A stretch of 5,784 bases of DNA from Planctomycetota bacterium (lineage in GTDB: Bacteria > Planctomycetota > Phycisphaerae > Sedimentisphaerales > Anaerobacaceae), in NCBI GenBank assembly GCA_022567055.1, contig JADFHU010000402.1, forward strand, positions 1-5,784. Reading direction: 5' to 3'. Shown piece by piece: positions 1 through 5,784 of this stretch. Numbering within the stretch: position 1 is the stretch's first letter; each line of letters begins with the position of its first letter. The translations under genes were made by a program, and so were the position numbers. A model generated the notes under the pieces. That model did no database searches. It worked only from the letters and a program-made list of their open reading frames with translations, and was not told where the DNA came from.

Positions 1-2692
1 CAATGGCGGCTCCCCGCGTCTTGGTATTCAAGTCATGCGATTTGGCGATCTGCTTGAGGTTCTTGATGACTTTTTTGCCGCCGACTCGGTTCAGCGCCGC
101 CGCGAGATGGGCGGGCCGGGCAAAGGTCAAATCGCCCCGTTTGAACGCCTCCAGCCAATGGGGCCGCAGGTGATGAATCGCCTGTGTCAGGGCGTAGTCG
201 ATCCATGGATCCACCGGCCCGTCCACCACACGAACGGCCACCTGAATCGACCGCGGTGCCGGAATCGCAGCGCAGGCCATGACCGCCTCCATGCGTACCC
301 GCGGATGTTCGTCTTCGACGCGCCTGGTGAGCCATTCCAGCGGTTGGTCCAGACGGTCGTGCCAGCGGCCCACCATCCGCGCCGCATAGGCGCGAGCCCG
401 GGGGTCTTTGGCATCGAGCAGTTGGCCGAGCAGTTCCGGCTCGACCCATTCGATCGTGGCGTAGGCCGCGAGCGCCTCGTAGAGATGATGTTCATAGCGC
501 GCGTCTCGGGGATCGAGCGTCTCGATCCAGGCCGCCAACTGCCTCGCCACCTGATTCGCGTCGCGCGTGGTCATCTCCCGCTTCGCCTGATCACGCGTCC
601 ATCGGTCCCTAGATTGGAGCGCGTTCACGACACGCTCAAGAGACGCCCCGGCGAGAGTCGGTGCCGGGACCATCGCCGCTCCGGACGAGACGCGCCAGAT
701 GCGGCCATGCGCCTTGTCGCGGGTCGGATCGCGATAGGCATCATCCTGATGACAGGTGATCGGGTTGTACCAGTCCACCACGTAGAGCGCTCCGTCCGGG
801 CCGATCTTCACGTCGACGGGCCGGAAGTTGCGGTGGCTGGATTGAAGCAGCGGCTCCTTCCATTGCAGCGAAAAACCGGCGCCGTCGGCCTCGACCGAAA
901 ACCGTTTGACGCGGTTGGCCTTGTAGTCCCCGATCGCAAAATCGCCATGCATCGATTCGGGCAACTGCTGACCGTCGAGGTGAGCGATGCCGCAATAGCC
1001 ACCCTCCCGCCCGATCTCGCGCAGCTTCTGACGATGGGTGGTGGGAATCTGGCCGGGTGACAGATAAGTCACCCCGCCGGCGCCATCGATGCTGAAGATC
1101 TGTCCCCAGTCGTCGAAGGCGACCCCCCAGGGATTGCCCGGGCCCATGAAGTCGTCGAGCAGGGCATGCAACTGCAGACGGCGCGGCCGGAATCGATGAA
1201 AGCCCGCCTGAAACAGATGGCTCGGACCCCAGGGCGTCTCGACCCGCGACTCGATGCCATCGCCCTGCCCGAAATAGAGTTCCCCTCCCGGACTCCAGAC
1301 GAAAGAGTTGATCGTCTGATGGGAATCGCCGTTGCCGAAGCCGCCGAGAATCACGCGCCGCGTGTCGGCCCGGCCGTCGCCATCGGTGTCTTGAAGAAAC
1401 AGCAGCTCGGTGTTCTGGCCCACGTAGACCCCGCCGTCGCCCAGTTCCAGGCCGGTGGGAATGTTCAATCCCTCGGCGAACACCGTCGATTTGTCGGCCT
1501 TGCCGTCATGGTCGGTGTCCTCCAGGACGATGATCTTGTCGTTGGGCAGGTCCCCGGGAAAGACATGAGGATAGGTCGTGGTGACGGTGACAAACATTCG
1601 CCCGGCGGTGTCCCACCGAAGGGCCAGGGGGGACGTGAGACCGTCTTTTTCAGAGGCGAAGAGATTGACCTGCAAACCCTCGGGCGTCTTGAACGACGCC
1701 AGCTCTTGGTCGATGTCGGCATGCTCGTCCCCATGCAGCACCTCGGGTGCAGGGCGCTTGGGGCCCGGATCCGTCCCCCCGCGGGCAATCTGCCAGACGC
1801 GTTGCTCCGCTTGGGCAATGAGGGGAACGAGCCGCCTCCACTCTTCTTTGAACGGAATGTAGTCTTTGCCGGCCCGGGTGAATTGCCGTTCCGCGTCGTC
1901 GCCATAGAGCAGTTTCCAGTTGGCCGGCCGCCAGTAGTCATACCAGAGCCGATGCTTTTCGATCACCGCCAGGCGAAGCGCTTCGAGTTCGGATTCCGTC
2001 GGCGCCGCGATGCCGAGTTTACGGGCCATTTCATACGCCACGCCCCGCTGCGCCTCTGCTTTGAGCCGCATGCCGTCGGCACCGGTCAGGCCGACTCCGG
2101 ACTCAGTGAAGAGATCGATAAAGATCAGGTTGCGCTGGGCCGCAATGCCGGCGATCGCCTTCACGTACAGGGCGAGGTCGGTGTTGTGCTTGGAGACGTC
2201 CGGAATGAGTGGACTGGACGGTTTTTCGAAAGGCATGGGCGAAACGAGCACGATGTGTTTCGCCCGCTTTTGCCAGGCGTCGATCAGGCCCTGATACGCC
2301 TGGGTAAAGGATGTCAGATCCTCCCTCCCGGTCATCGATTCAAGACGGCCGAACTGCGCAATCACCACCGTTGTATTGAGCCGTTCGAGCTGATCCTCCA
2401 ACGATCCAAAACCATCCTGGCGCCAGCGCTCGATCGCCGTGCCCTGAGCAAACACCGTGTCGGCTTCCCAGGCCAGGTCGCGAAACTTCGGCTGCGCATT
2501 GGCAAAGGCGTGGGTCAGGATCGCCTCAAAATAGCCGGCCTGCTGCAGAGAGACCATGCCGGCGCCGCCGGCGAACACCACGACATCGTCGGGCTCAAGC
2601 GAGAAGTCCTCCCGCGCCGAAACGCGCATCGCGGTCAGAGTAATGGCGGCGATACCGCAAAAACAAAAGCGCTTAAGACAGAGACTCATCAT
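1..2692 (-). CDS. Secreted SGNH-like / PVC-type dehydrogenase beta-propeller / HEAT-repeat protein, partial (C-terminus beyond left edge)
   Basis: One uninterrupted frame of 897 codons, still open at the left edge. Residues 1-26 look like a signal peptide (basic LKR, hydrophobic core, VSA cleavage site), so the protein is exported. Residues about 35-230 resemble the SGNH domain found in PVC-group fusion proteins (FAGGAG at 40, LAWEADTVF near 73, FGRLES at 114, then a VSP strand). The expected nucleophilic Ser is absent from block I, and the usual His is Arg209 (DGMRL), so the esterase is probably inactive. Residues about 340-670 match the TIGR02604-type 'membrane-bound dehydrogenase' propeller: FASEKDG at 345, calcium-loop-like DTDHDGKAD (392) and DTDGDGRAD (435), GNPWG at 519, VDWYNP at 639. 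Helical HEAT-like repeats run from about 695 to the edge. Relatives usually end in a CxxCH haem domain, which would lie outside the window. The substrate is unknown; sugar or alcohol oxidation is only inferred. The start is ATG 2692 or the adjacent in-frame ATG 2689. No Shine-Dalgarno is visible, and an in-frame TGA lies a short way upstream. Confidence 0.93.
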   Translation of the reverse strand, partial: MMSLCLKRFCFCGIAAITLTAMRVSAREDFSLEPDDVVVFAGGAGMVSLQQAGYFEAILTHAFANAQPKFRDLAWEADTVFAQGTAIERWRQDGFGSLEDQLERLNTTVVIAQFGRLESMTGREDLTSFTQAYQGLIDAWQKRAKHIVLVSPMPFEKPSSPLIPDVSKHNTDLALYVKAIAGIAAQRNLIFIDLFTESGVGLTGADGMRLKAEAQRGVAYEMARKLGIAAPTESELEALRLAVIEKHRLWYDYWRPANWKLLYGDDAERQFTRAGKDYIPFKEEWRRLVPLIAQAEQRVWQIARGGTDPGPKRPAPEVLHGDEHADIDQELASFKTPEGLQVNLFASEKDGLTSPLALRWDTAGRMFVTVTTTYPHVFPGDLPNDKIIVLEDTDHDGKADKSTVFAEGLNIPTGLELGDGGVYVGQNTELLFLQDTDGDGRADTRRVILGGFGNGDSHQTINSFVWSPGGELYFGQGDGIESRVETPWGPSHLFQAGFHRFRPRRLQLHALLDDFMGPGNPWGVAFDDWGQIFSIDGAGGVTYLSPGQIPTTHRQKLREIGREGGYCGIAHLDGQQLPESMHGDFAIGDYKANRVKRFSVEADGAGFSLQWKEPLLQSSHRNFRPVDVKIGPDGALYVVDWYNPITCHQDDAYRDPTRDKAHGRIWRVSSGAAMVPAPTLAGASLERVVNALQSRDRWTRDQAKREMTTRDANQVARQLAAWIETLDPRDARYEHHLYEALAAYATIEWVEPELLGQLLDAKDPRARAYAARMVGRWHDRLDQPLEWLTRRVEDEHPRVRMEAVMACAAIPAPRSIQVAVRVVDGPVDPWIDYALTQAIHHLRPHWLEAFKRGDLTFARPAHLAAALNRVGGKKVIKNLKQIAKSHDLNTKTRGAAI

Positions 2693-2759
2693 TGGCGGAA
2701 TCAAGTCACAAGTGCAACAAACGAGTGGTTTTCACATAGGCCACTCATCCGATCGTTTC

Positions 2760-2771
2760 AAAGTATACTTT
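2760..2771. promoter_or_regulatory. Palindrome AAAGTATACTTT enclosing the -10 box
   Basis: This is a perfect 12-bp palindrome in which the -10 hexamer of the large gene's promoter is embedded. A symmetric site here is a natural place for a repressor dimer, but AT-rich -10 regions form short palindromes easily. The operator role is inference. Confidence 0.3.
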
Positions 2772-2791
2772 CGATATTGTGGCATAGTCAA
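2762..2791 (-). promoter_or_regulatory. Sigma-70-type promoter of the large SGNH/propeller gene
   Basis: On the minus strand, TTGACT (2786-2791) and TATACT (2762-2767) each match the -35 and -10 consensus at five of six positions. They are separated by 18 bp. Transcription would start near 2755 and give a leader of about 63 nt before ATG 2692. The -10 sits inside a 12-bp palindrome, and an inverted repeat abuts the -35, so the promoter may be regulated. The position and strand fit the large gene and no other. Confidence 0.65.
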
Positions 2792-2820
2792 TACCCTCAT
2801 CGGTGGTACATTTAGGGTAT
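2791..2820. promoter_or_regulatory. Inverted repeat ATACCCT-N16-AGGGTAT next to the -35 box
   Basis: Two perfect 7-bp arms (2791-2797 and 2814-2820) are separated by 16 bp, giving a centre-to-centre spacing of 23 bp, about two helical turns. The proximal arm shares one base with the -35 hexamer of the large gene's promoter. This is the geometry of a class II activator or repressor site. No regulator family can be assigned from the sequence. Confidence 0.4.
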
Positions 2821-3082
2821 CGATCCGACGAACTCGTACGCACGCACCTCCGCAGCCAAGGCATCCTCAATGTCTGAGTCTGGGGCGGTGGCCGGCCCAA
2901 AGCATCAAAGGCGGCAGAATCGGCAGCAAGCCGACAGTCGGCTCCTCGATCGACCACGATCTGGTCCGAACTGGTTACGTTGCTGACGTGGGTCGTGTCC
3001 ACTTCCGACTATCGTCGTTGGTGTTGATGGAAGGCGTCATGTAGGCATCCTGTTTACACCGCACTGGACAGACCCCACATGC
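2821..3082. other. Gene-free, GC-rich stretch between the promoter of the large gene and the terminator
   Basis: No reading frame here has a start, ribosome binding site and recognisable protein together. A minus frame of 85 codons (2745-3002) and the end of a plus frame crossing the large gene's start both pass through but look like chance. One near-perfect 15-bp palindrome is present at 2929-2943 (7-bp arms around a single A). The stretch could be a decayed gene or a long upstream regulatory region. I see no clear RNA structure in it. Confidence 0.4.
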
Positions 3083-3118
3083 AAAACCCCCAGGACCGCT
3101 ATAGCAGTCCTGGGGGTT
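3083..3118 (-). terminator. Intrinsic terminator, 12-bp stem, possibly bidirectional
   Basis: AACCCCCAGGAC (3085-3096) pairs perfectly with GTCCTGGGGGTT (3107-3118) around a 10-nt loop that can itself form GC/GC pairs. In the minus direction the stem ends in a TTTT stretch, two of whose T residues lie in the stem. On the plus side it is followed by GTTTTC, so it could also stop plus-strand transcription. It lies about 70 nt beyond the stop of the 3189-4046 gene and most likely ends that transcript, separating it from the large gene. Confidence 0.8.
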
Positions 3119-3188
3119 GTTTTCACTTCATCTTTGTTTTCATCAGGTCATCAGAATTTCTCAAGTGTATCGATGAAATCCCACTGAC

Positions 3189-4046
3189 TTATAAGACGCC
3201 CTCAGTGGTGGTGATCGTGTCGGTGTCTCCAAAGACATCGCCACCAATCACAACATCAAAGTAGAAAAGCGAGGCAGCCCCACTAATGACTCTGCAACCC
3301 AGTGATACGCCGATGCCGTCACCATTTGCATCGCCACCGAGAAGGCCTGTTTGTCCGCTACGGGCGACCTGCTGGCCCGCGCCCCACGTATCATCCCTTC
3401 TCCACCGATTGCCTGTATGTCTATGGCCATTAGACGCACCGACCACATCGCCCTCTGCATCCGTTTCAGTGGCTCCGACATTGCCATAATAGGAGACGGT
3501 TCGGATCTCACCCTCCATATAATCTAGGCCCGCAGGATTGTCAATAAGAGAGAAAGCCCAGCGATAGCCGTTTCTCACCGCTTCACCTCCACCATCACCA
3601 CCTTCATTCTTTAGAATGGTTTGAACAGTAAAGGTGTATTGTATATATCCCTCGGTGATGCCATGCAAGGTGACCAAATCGTTGGGTTCGTAGAACACCC
3701 AGGACATACCTGCGTTCTTGCCTCTATTGGTGGCGTCGTTGGTCCATCCTGCGAGACCCGCAATGTCAGGAACGACGTCGCCATCAAGTAAGGCATCACG
3801 CTGCGTAAAGACCGGCGTGGCCATAGGGGCTATGAATGTAACCGCCGTATTGGGATCCCGGTACTTCGGAGAGCCTTCCTCATCCACGCCATCCGGGATG
3901 AGACCTGAATCAATCGTGACTGACCACAGTCCCCCCCCCGCATCAATCCCGGTGGCAGCATAGTCATATTGAACTCTCACCACCTCCGCTGACACCAGGC
4001 CTGCCAGTGCCACGAGCACTACCAATACGCTTGCTATTGTTTTCAT
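3189..4046 (-). CDS. Secreted hypothetical protein with an early G9 tract
   Basis: The product has 285 residues and I do not recognise its family. Residues 1-20 form a clear signal peptide (MKT, a Val/Leu/Ala core, LVSA then Glu21), so the mature protein is exported. The mature part is acidic, rich in Gly, Asp and Thr and apparently beta-rich, with aromatic strands (YIQYTFTV near 134, FYFDVVIGG near 261) and Gly/Asp loops. A calcium-loop-like GGDANGDG lies at 237-244, but a complete dockerin or EF-hand is not evident. There is one Cys (251) and no PEP-CTERM or other C-terminal anchor. ATG 4046 is chosen because GAGGAG (4054-4059) lies 7 nt upstream; an 18-residue upstream extension would bury the signal peptide. 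Codons 36-39 contain nine consecutive G, a slippage-prone tract. The gene ends at TAA 3189-3191 and is followed by an intrinsic terminator. It is probably monocistronic. Confidence 0.85.
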   Translation of the reverse strand: MKTIASVLVVLVALAGLVSAEVVRVQYDYAATGIDAGGGLWSVTIDSGLIPDGVDEEGSPKYRDPNTAVTFIAPMATPVFTQRDALLDGDVVPDIAGLAGWTNDATNRGKNAGMSWVFYEPNDLVTLHGITEGYIQYTFTVQTILKNEGGDGGGEAVRNGYRWAFSLIDNPAGLDYMEGEIRTVSYYGNVGATETDAEGDVVGASNGHRHTGNRWRRDDTWGAGQQVARSGQTGLLGGDANGDGIGVSLGCRVISGAASLFYFDVVIGGDVFGDTDTITTTEGVL

Positions 4047-4053
4047 AACTAGA

Positions 4054-4059
4054 CTCCTC
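4054..4059 (-). promoter_or_regulatory. Shine-Dalgarno GAGGAG that fixes the start at 4046
   Basis: The minus strand reads TGAGGAGTCTAGTT immediately before ATG 4046, giving 7 nt of spacing. This supports the signal-peptide-bearing start over the longer in-frame option beginning at 4100. Confidence 0.85.
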
Positions 4060-4081
4060 AAAAAAACATAACGAAATTGTC

Positions 4082-4102
4082 CTTTGGTCACATATACCAA
4101 AG
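4082..4102 (-). promoter_or_regulatory. Inverted repeat / hairpin in the leader of the 3189-4046 gene
   Basis: CTTTGGT and ACCAAAG are perfect 7-bp arms around a 7-nt spacer. The nearer arm lies about 22 nt upstream of the Shine-Dalgarno. It could be a leader hairpin or an operator. No U-tract follows, so it is not a terminator. A 10-bp palindrome CTAGATCTAG (4118-4127) lies just upstream. Confidence 0.35.
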
Positions 4103-4140
4103 TGACTAACGATAATTCTAGATCTAGTTTCAGTGTTCTA

Positions 4141-4146
4141 AGTATA
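4141..4146 (-). promoter_or_regulatory. Possible -10 box (TATACT) of the 3189-4046 gene
   Basis: The minus strand carries TATACT about 95 nt upstream of ATG 4046, the same hexamer as the -10 of the large gene. No good -35 is present at 16-18 bp, so the call is weak. If it is used, the leader would contain both the 10-bp palindrome and the 4082-4102 hairpin. Confidence 0.2.
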
Positions 4147-4297
4147 TCCCGTTCATAATAGTCTATTTACGTCCTCTGAAAAAGTTTATTTTGCGGATAC
4201 TGCTAGAAGCACAGAAAAACTCTCTTCTCGACCAGTGGGGACACGACCAGATAGGGATGTCGTCCTGGGCCAGGGTTAGTTGCTCTTTCCCAAACAT

Positions 4298-4335
4298 AAA
4301 AAAAGGGACGGAAGCGAACGTATCGCCTCCATCCC
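4298..4335 (-). terminator. Strong intrinsic terminator of the arginine-rich gene
   Basis: On the minus strand GGGATGGAGGCG pairs with CGCTTCCGTCCC through 12 bp, two of them G-U wobbles, around a 7-nt loop. Seven T residues (plus-strand A run 4298-4304) follow directly. It begins about 35 nt after the stop codon at 4371. The wobble pairs and the T run give it a clear minus-strand direction. Confidence 0.9.
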
Positions 4336-4370
4336 CAATGGACTCTACTCTTCAGTGATGGATCGTCAGC

Positions 4371-5294
4371 CTAGTTCTCAGGTTTCTCCGGAGGCGCCGA
4401 TCTGCCTCCCCTACCCCTCGGTCCGCCACCCCGTCTCGACTCTTCACGCATGTCTGAATCGCGACGCGGCGGGGTCCGGTCGGCACGTGGATTTGATGGG
4501 CCAGGTCTCCGAGGTCCGCCACCCCGTCTTGGCGCGCCACGCATGTCCTGGTCGCGGTCGCGATTCGGCGGGCTCCGATCGGCCTGAGAATTAGACGGGC
4601 CCGGTCTCCGCGGTCCGCCACCCCGTCTTGGCGCGCCACGCATATCCTGGTCGCGGTCGCGATTCGGCGGGGTCCGGTCGGCCTGGGAATTAGACGGGCC
4701 CGGTCTCCGCGGTCCGCGCGTTGCTCTCTGGGGCCCGCGTACAGAGGGACGGCCTTGGGATGCGGTGGGACTGGGACGCCAGCCGTTGCGATAGGCAATG
4801 ATCTGCCAGGCGGGTCTCGATGCGCTTGCGCCTCGTGCTCCCCTCTGCTGCATGACTGTTCTCATCCGCATCTGTTGGGCCCAAGGGTGCCCGCCGGAGC
4901 GCTGGCCGGATACGTGCGACTGCATTCCGCGTCCCGGTCCACGCGCCCCCTGCATCCCACGCCCCCACGCACCTTGTTCCCGGCCGGGAATGCCACGATG
5001 CTGCCGGGCGGACTGGACACGGCCGGCCATGGGCCGCATCGGGCCCCTTGGGTCATGCCCCCGAGGCCCCCGCATCTGATCTCTTTCGCCCCGGGGACCG
5101 TGATCTTCGCGTCTGTTCTCCTGTACCCGCGTAACTCTTCTAGAGACCTCTCTAACTTTGGATTCTCGATCTCCTTGCTTCTTGACCGTCCTGGTAACTC
5201 TTTTCGGATGATCTTCCTCGGCTTCGGCCCAGGCCATTCCACCGCTCAGTAAAAACAGTATTACCAGTGGGCTGACTAAGATTTTCGCATTCAT
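4371..5294 (-). CDS. Secreted arginine-rich low-complexity protein with tandem repeats
   Basis: The product has 307 residues and I recognise no family. Residues 1-23 are a signal peptide (MNAK, a hydrophobic core, AWA before Glu24), so it is exported. The mature chain is strongly basic, with about 62 Arg, one residue in five, plus much Gly and Pro. Residues 30-62 carry spaced RVTR motifs (32 and 53) in a charged, possibly helical stretch. Residues 64-130 are RG/RGM-rich, and 160-175 form a small island with aromatic residues (AWQIIAYRNGW). Residues 193-289 are three tandem 33-residue repeats, and the tail is RGG-like. Such a chain is probably disordered and would bind polyanions such as exopolysaccharide, nucleic acid or acidic surface polymers; that is inference from composition. 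AGGAG (5302-5306) lies 7 nt before ATG 5294. A terminator follows the TAG at 4371-4373. The upstream neighbour is a decayed glucoamylase gene, which gives no functional clue. Confidence 0.8.
   Translation of the reverse strand: MNAKILVSPLVILFLLSGGMAWAEAEEDHPKRVTRTVKKQGDRESKVREVSRRVTRVQENRREDHGPRGERDQMRGPRGHDPRGPMRPMAGRVQSARQHRGIPGREQGAWGRGMQGARGPGRGMQSHVSGQRSGGHPWAQQMRMRTVMQQRGARGASASRPAWQIIAYRNGWRPSPTASQGRPSVRGPQRATRGPRRPGPSNSQADRTPPNRDRDQDMRGAPRRGGGPRRPGPSNSQADRSPPNRDRDQDMRGAPRRGGGPRRPGPSNPRADRTPPRRDSDMREESRRGGGPRGRGGRSAPPEKPEN
4428..4718 (-). repeat. Three tandem in-frame 99-bp repeats inside the arginine-rich gene
   Basis: The plus-strand block beginning ATTAGACGGG at 4689 recurs at 4590 and, as ATTTGATGGG, at 4491, an exact 99-bp period. 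The units encode residues 193-225, 226-258 and 259-289, with the pattern GPRRPGPSN-ADR-PP-RD-DMR-RRG. The first two protein units are nearly identical. The third is diverged and two codons shorter. Because 99 is a multiple of three, unit gain or loss keeps the frame, as expected for recent recombination or slippage. Confidence 0.92.
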
Positions 5295-5325
5295 CGCTTA
5301 GCTCCTTTTCTCAAACTCGTCGCTT

Positions 5326-5349
5326 GGCATTCCATGGTACCGGAACGCC
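5326..5349 (-). promoter_or_regulatory. Leader hairpin upstream of the arginine-rich gene
   Basis: In the minus transcript GGCGUUCC can pair with GGAAUGCC through 8 bp, one a G-U wobble, around the loop GGUACCAU. Its 3' edge is about 20 nt upstream of the Shine-Dalgarno at 5302-5306. No U-tract follows, so it is not a terminator. It may affect mRNA stability or translation, or be chance. I see no convincing promoter in 5295-5424. Confidence 0.3.
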
Positions 5350-5424
5350 TTTCAACATCAGAGTGAGGGTGGAATTCATAAAGGTTACAGCAATTTTGTC
5401 CGTGGGATGGGTACTGGACTCTGT

Positions 5425-5784
5425 CTAGACGTGTTCCCAATAGTCCGCATAGCGATCCTTGAGACCGCGGGGGTCCAGACCCAGGTAAGAGTAATGCGCC
5501 CAAAACAGCGTCCCCCTTTTCACCGGCCCCATTGTGCTTCAAGGTTAGCGACATGTCACTCCCATTCGCTTCTGCTTTGATAGCGCCACCTCTTGCCCAT
5601 CCTTCATGATAGACTTCGGGCCCAATGGCGTGTGTGGGCGAACAGGCTGCCATCACATAGGTGATAAGGCATTCATTGTAGCCACGGATTTGATGATTCA
5701 TCTCCCAACCCCAAGTAGGGTGACCAGTGCCAGTAAAGAACGTTCTGCCCATCTCTTTTAAACCAATCCCATTCAATCTCCCGC
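5425..5784 (-). pseudogene. Glucoamylase-family (PF10091-like) gene remnant, frameshifted and truncated
   Basis: The first frame, open at the right edge, reads to about 5513 and contains W-GWEMNHQIRGYNECL, then SPTH, then YHEGWARGG. This resembles the YNE...SPTH core of bacterial glucoamylase-family (glycoamylase, PF10091) proteins, which are usually exported or envelope-associated and act on glucans. At the G5 run 5512-5516 the frame breaks. The next frame continues the family sequence from 5511 (TLFWAHYSYLGLDPRG, then LKDRYADYWEHV) until a TAG at 5425-5427. Removing one G gives a continuous reading (EKGTLFWAHY). Family members normally continue after this point through an NP-G-GYG-WGLTA region and beyond; none of that is found in any frame downstream. 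So there are two lesions: a frameshift and loss of the C-terminal part. A sequencing error could explain the first but not the second. The N-terminal part lies beyond the window. Confidence 0.8.

Noticed and set aside
35..1060. Plus-strand 341-codon open frame
   Set aside because: It lies wholly antisense to the large gene, whose minus frame has clear domain motifs. Long antisense frames are common in GC-rich coding DNA.
1166..2815. Plus-strand 549-codon open frame
   Set aside because: It is antisense to the same gene and runs through its start and promoter. The translation shows no family motif and there is no supporting ribosome site.
2745..3002. Minus-strand 85-codon frame upstream of the large gene
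   Set aside because: No Shine-Dalgarno or recognisable motif. It overlaps the promoter and both symmetric elements.
2556..3044. Plus-strand 162-codon frame
   Set aside because: It begins antisense inside the signal-peptide region of the large gene and continues into the gene-free gap. The protein looks random.
3083..3118. Transposon end or attachment site
   Set aside because: The perfect 12-bp inverted repeat is fully explained as a terminator. No transposase or matching distant copy is visible.
4047..4100. Longer start (4100) for the secreted hypothetical protein
   Set aside because: It would add 18 residues before the signal peptide, include the leader hairpin and ignore the strong GAGGAG that precedes ATG 4046.
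4428..4718. CRISPR array
   Set aside because: The 99-bp units are contiguous, diverged and in coding frame, with no short repeat/unique spacer alternation.
4280..5252. Plus-strand frames opposite the arginine-rich gene (4280-4594, 4755-5252, 4798-5079)
   Set aside because: They are antisense to a frame with a signal peptide, Shine-Dalgarno, in-frame repeats and a correctly placed terminator. The first also starts inside that terminator's T tract.
5291..5510. Unshifted continuation of the glucoamylase frame down to 5291
   Set aside because: After the G5 run this frame loses all family similarity, while another frame resumes it. The overlap of its TGA with the next ATG is chance.

Overview
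The window looks like part of a chromosome from the Planctomycetes–Verrucomicrobia group. The main reason is a very large secreted protein that joins an SGNH-hydrolase-like domain, a 'membrane-bound dehydrogenase' beta-propeller and HEAT repeats. This architecture is largely typical of PVC-group bacteria, where it usually ends in a CxxCH haem domain. All recognisable genes lie on the minus strand and all appear to make exported proteins, so transcription runs from the right edge to the left.

Layout from right to left. 5425-5784 is the remnant of a glucoamylase-family (PF10091-like) gene. It is open at the right edge, frameshifted at a G5 run and cut off at a stop. 4371-5294 encodes a secreted, very arginine-rich low-complexity protein with three tandem 33-residue (99-bp) repeats near its C-terminus. 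A strong intrinsic terminator follows it (4298-4335). 3189-4046 encodes a 285-residue secreted protein of unknown function with a nine-G tract just after the signal peptide, followed by a 12-bp-stem terminator (3083-3118). 2693-3082 carries no convincing gene but holds a good sigma-70-type promoter (2762-2791) with two symmetric elements around it. 1-2692 is the large SGNH/propeller/HEAT gene, which runs off the left edge before its expected cytochrome domain.

The terminators and the separate promoter suggest that the three intact genes are separate transcription units, not an operon. Both small genes have strong Shine-Dalgarno sequences at 7-nt spacing and a short hairpin about 20 nt upstream of it. 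The large gene has no visible Shine-Dalgarno. I see no tRNA, rRNA, CRISPR array, insertion sequence or defence system. The points most worth checking are the decayed glucoamylase, the G9 tract, the 99-bp coding repeats, and the loss of SGNH catalytic residues in the large protein.
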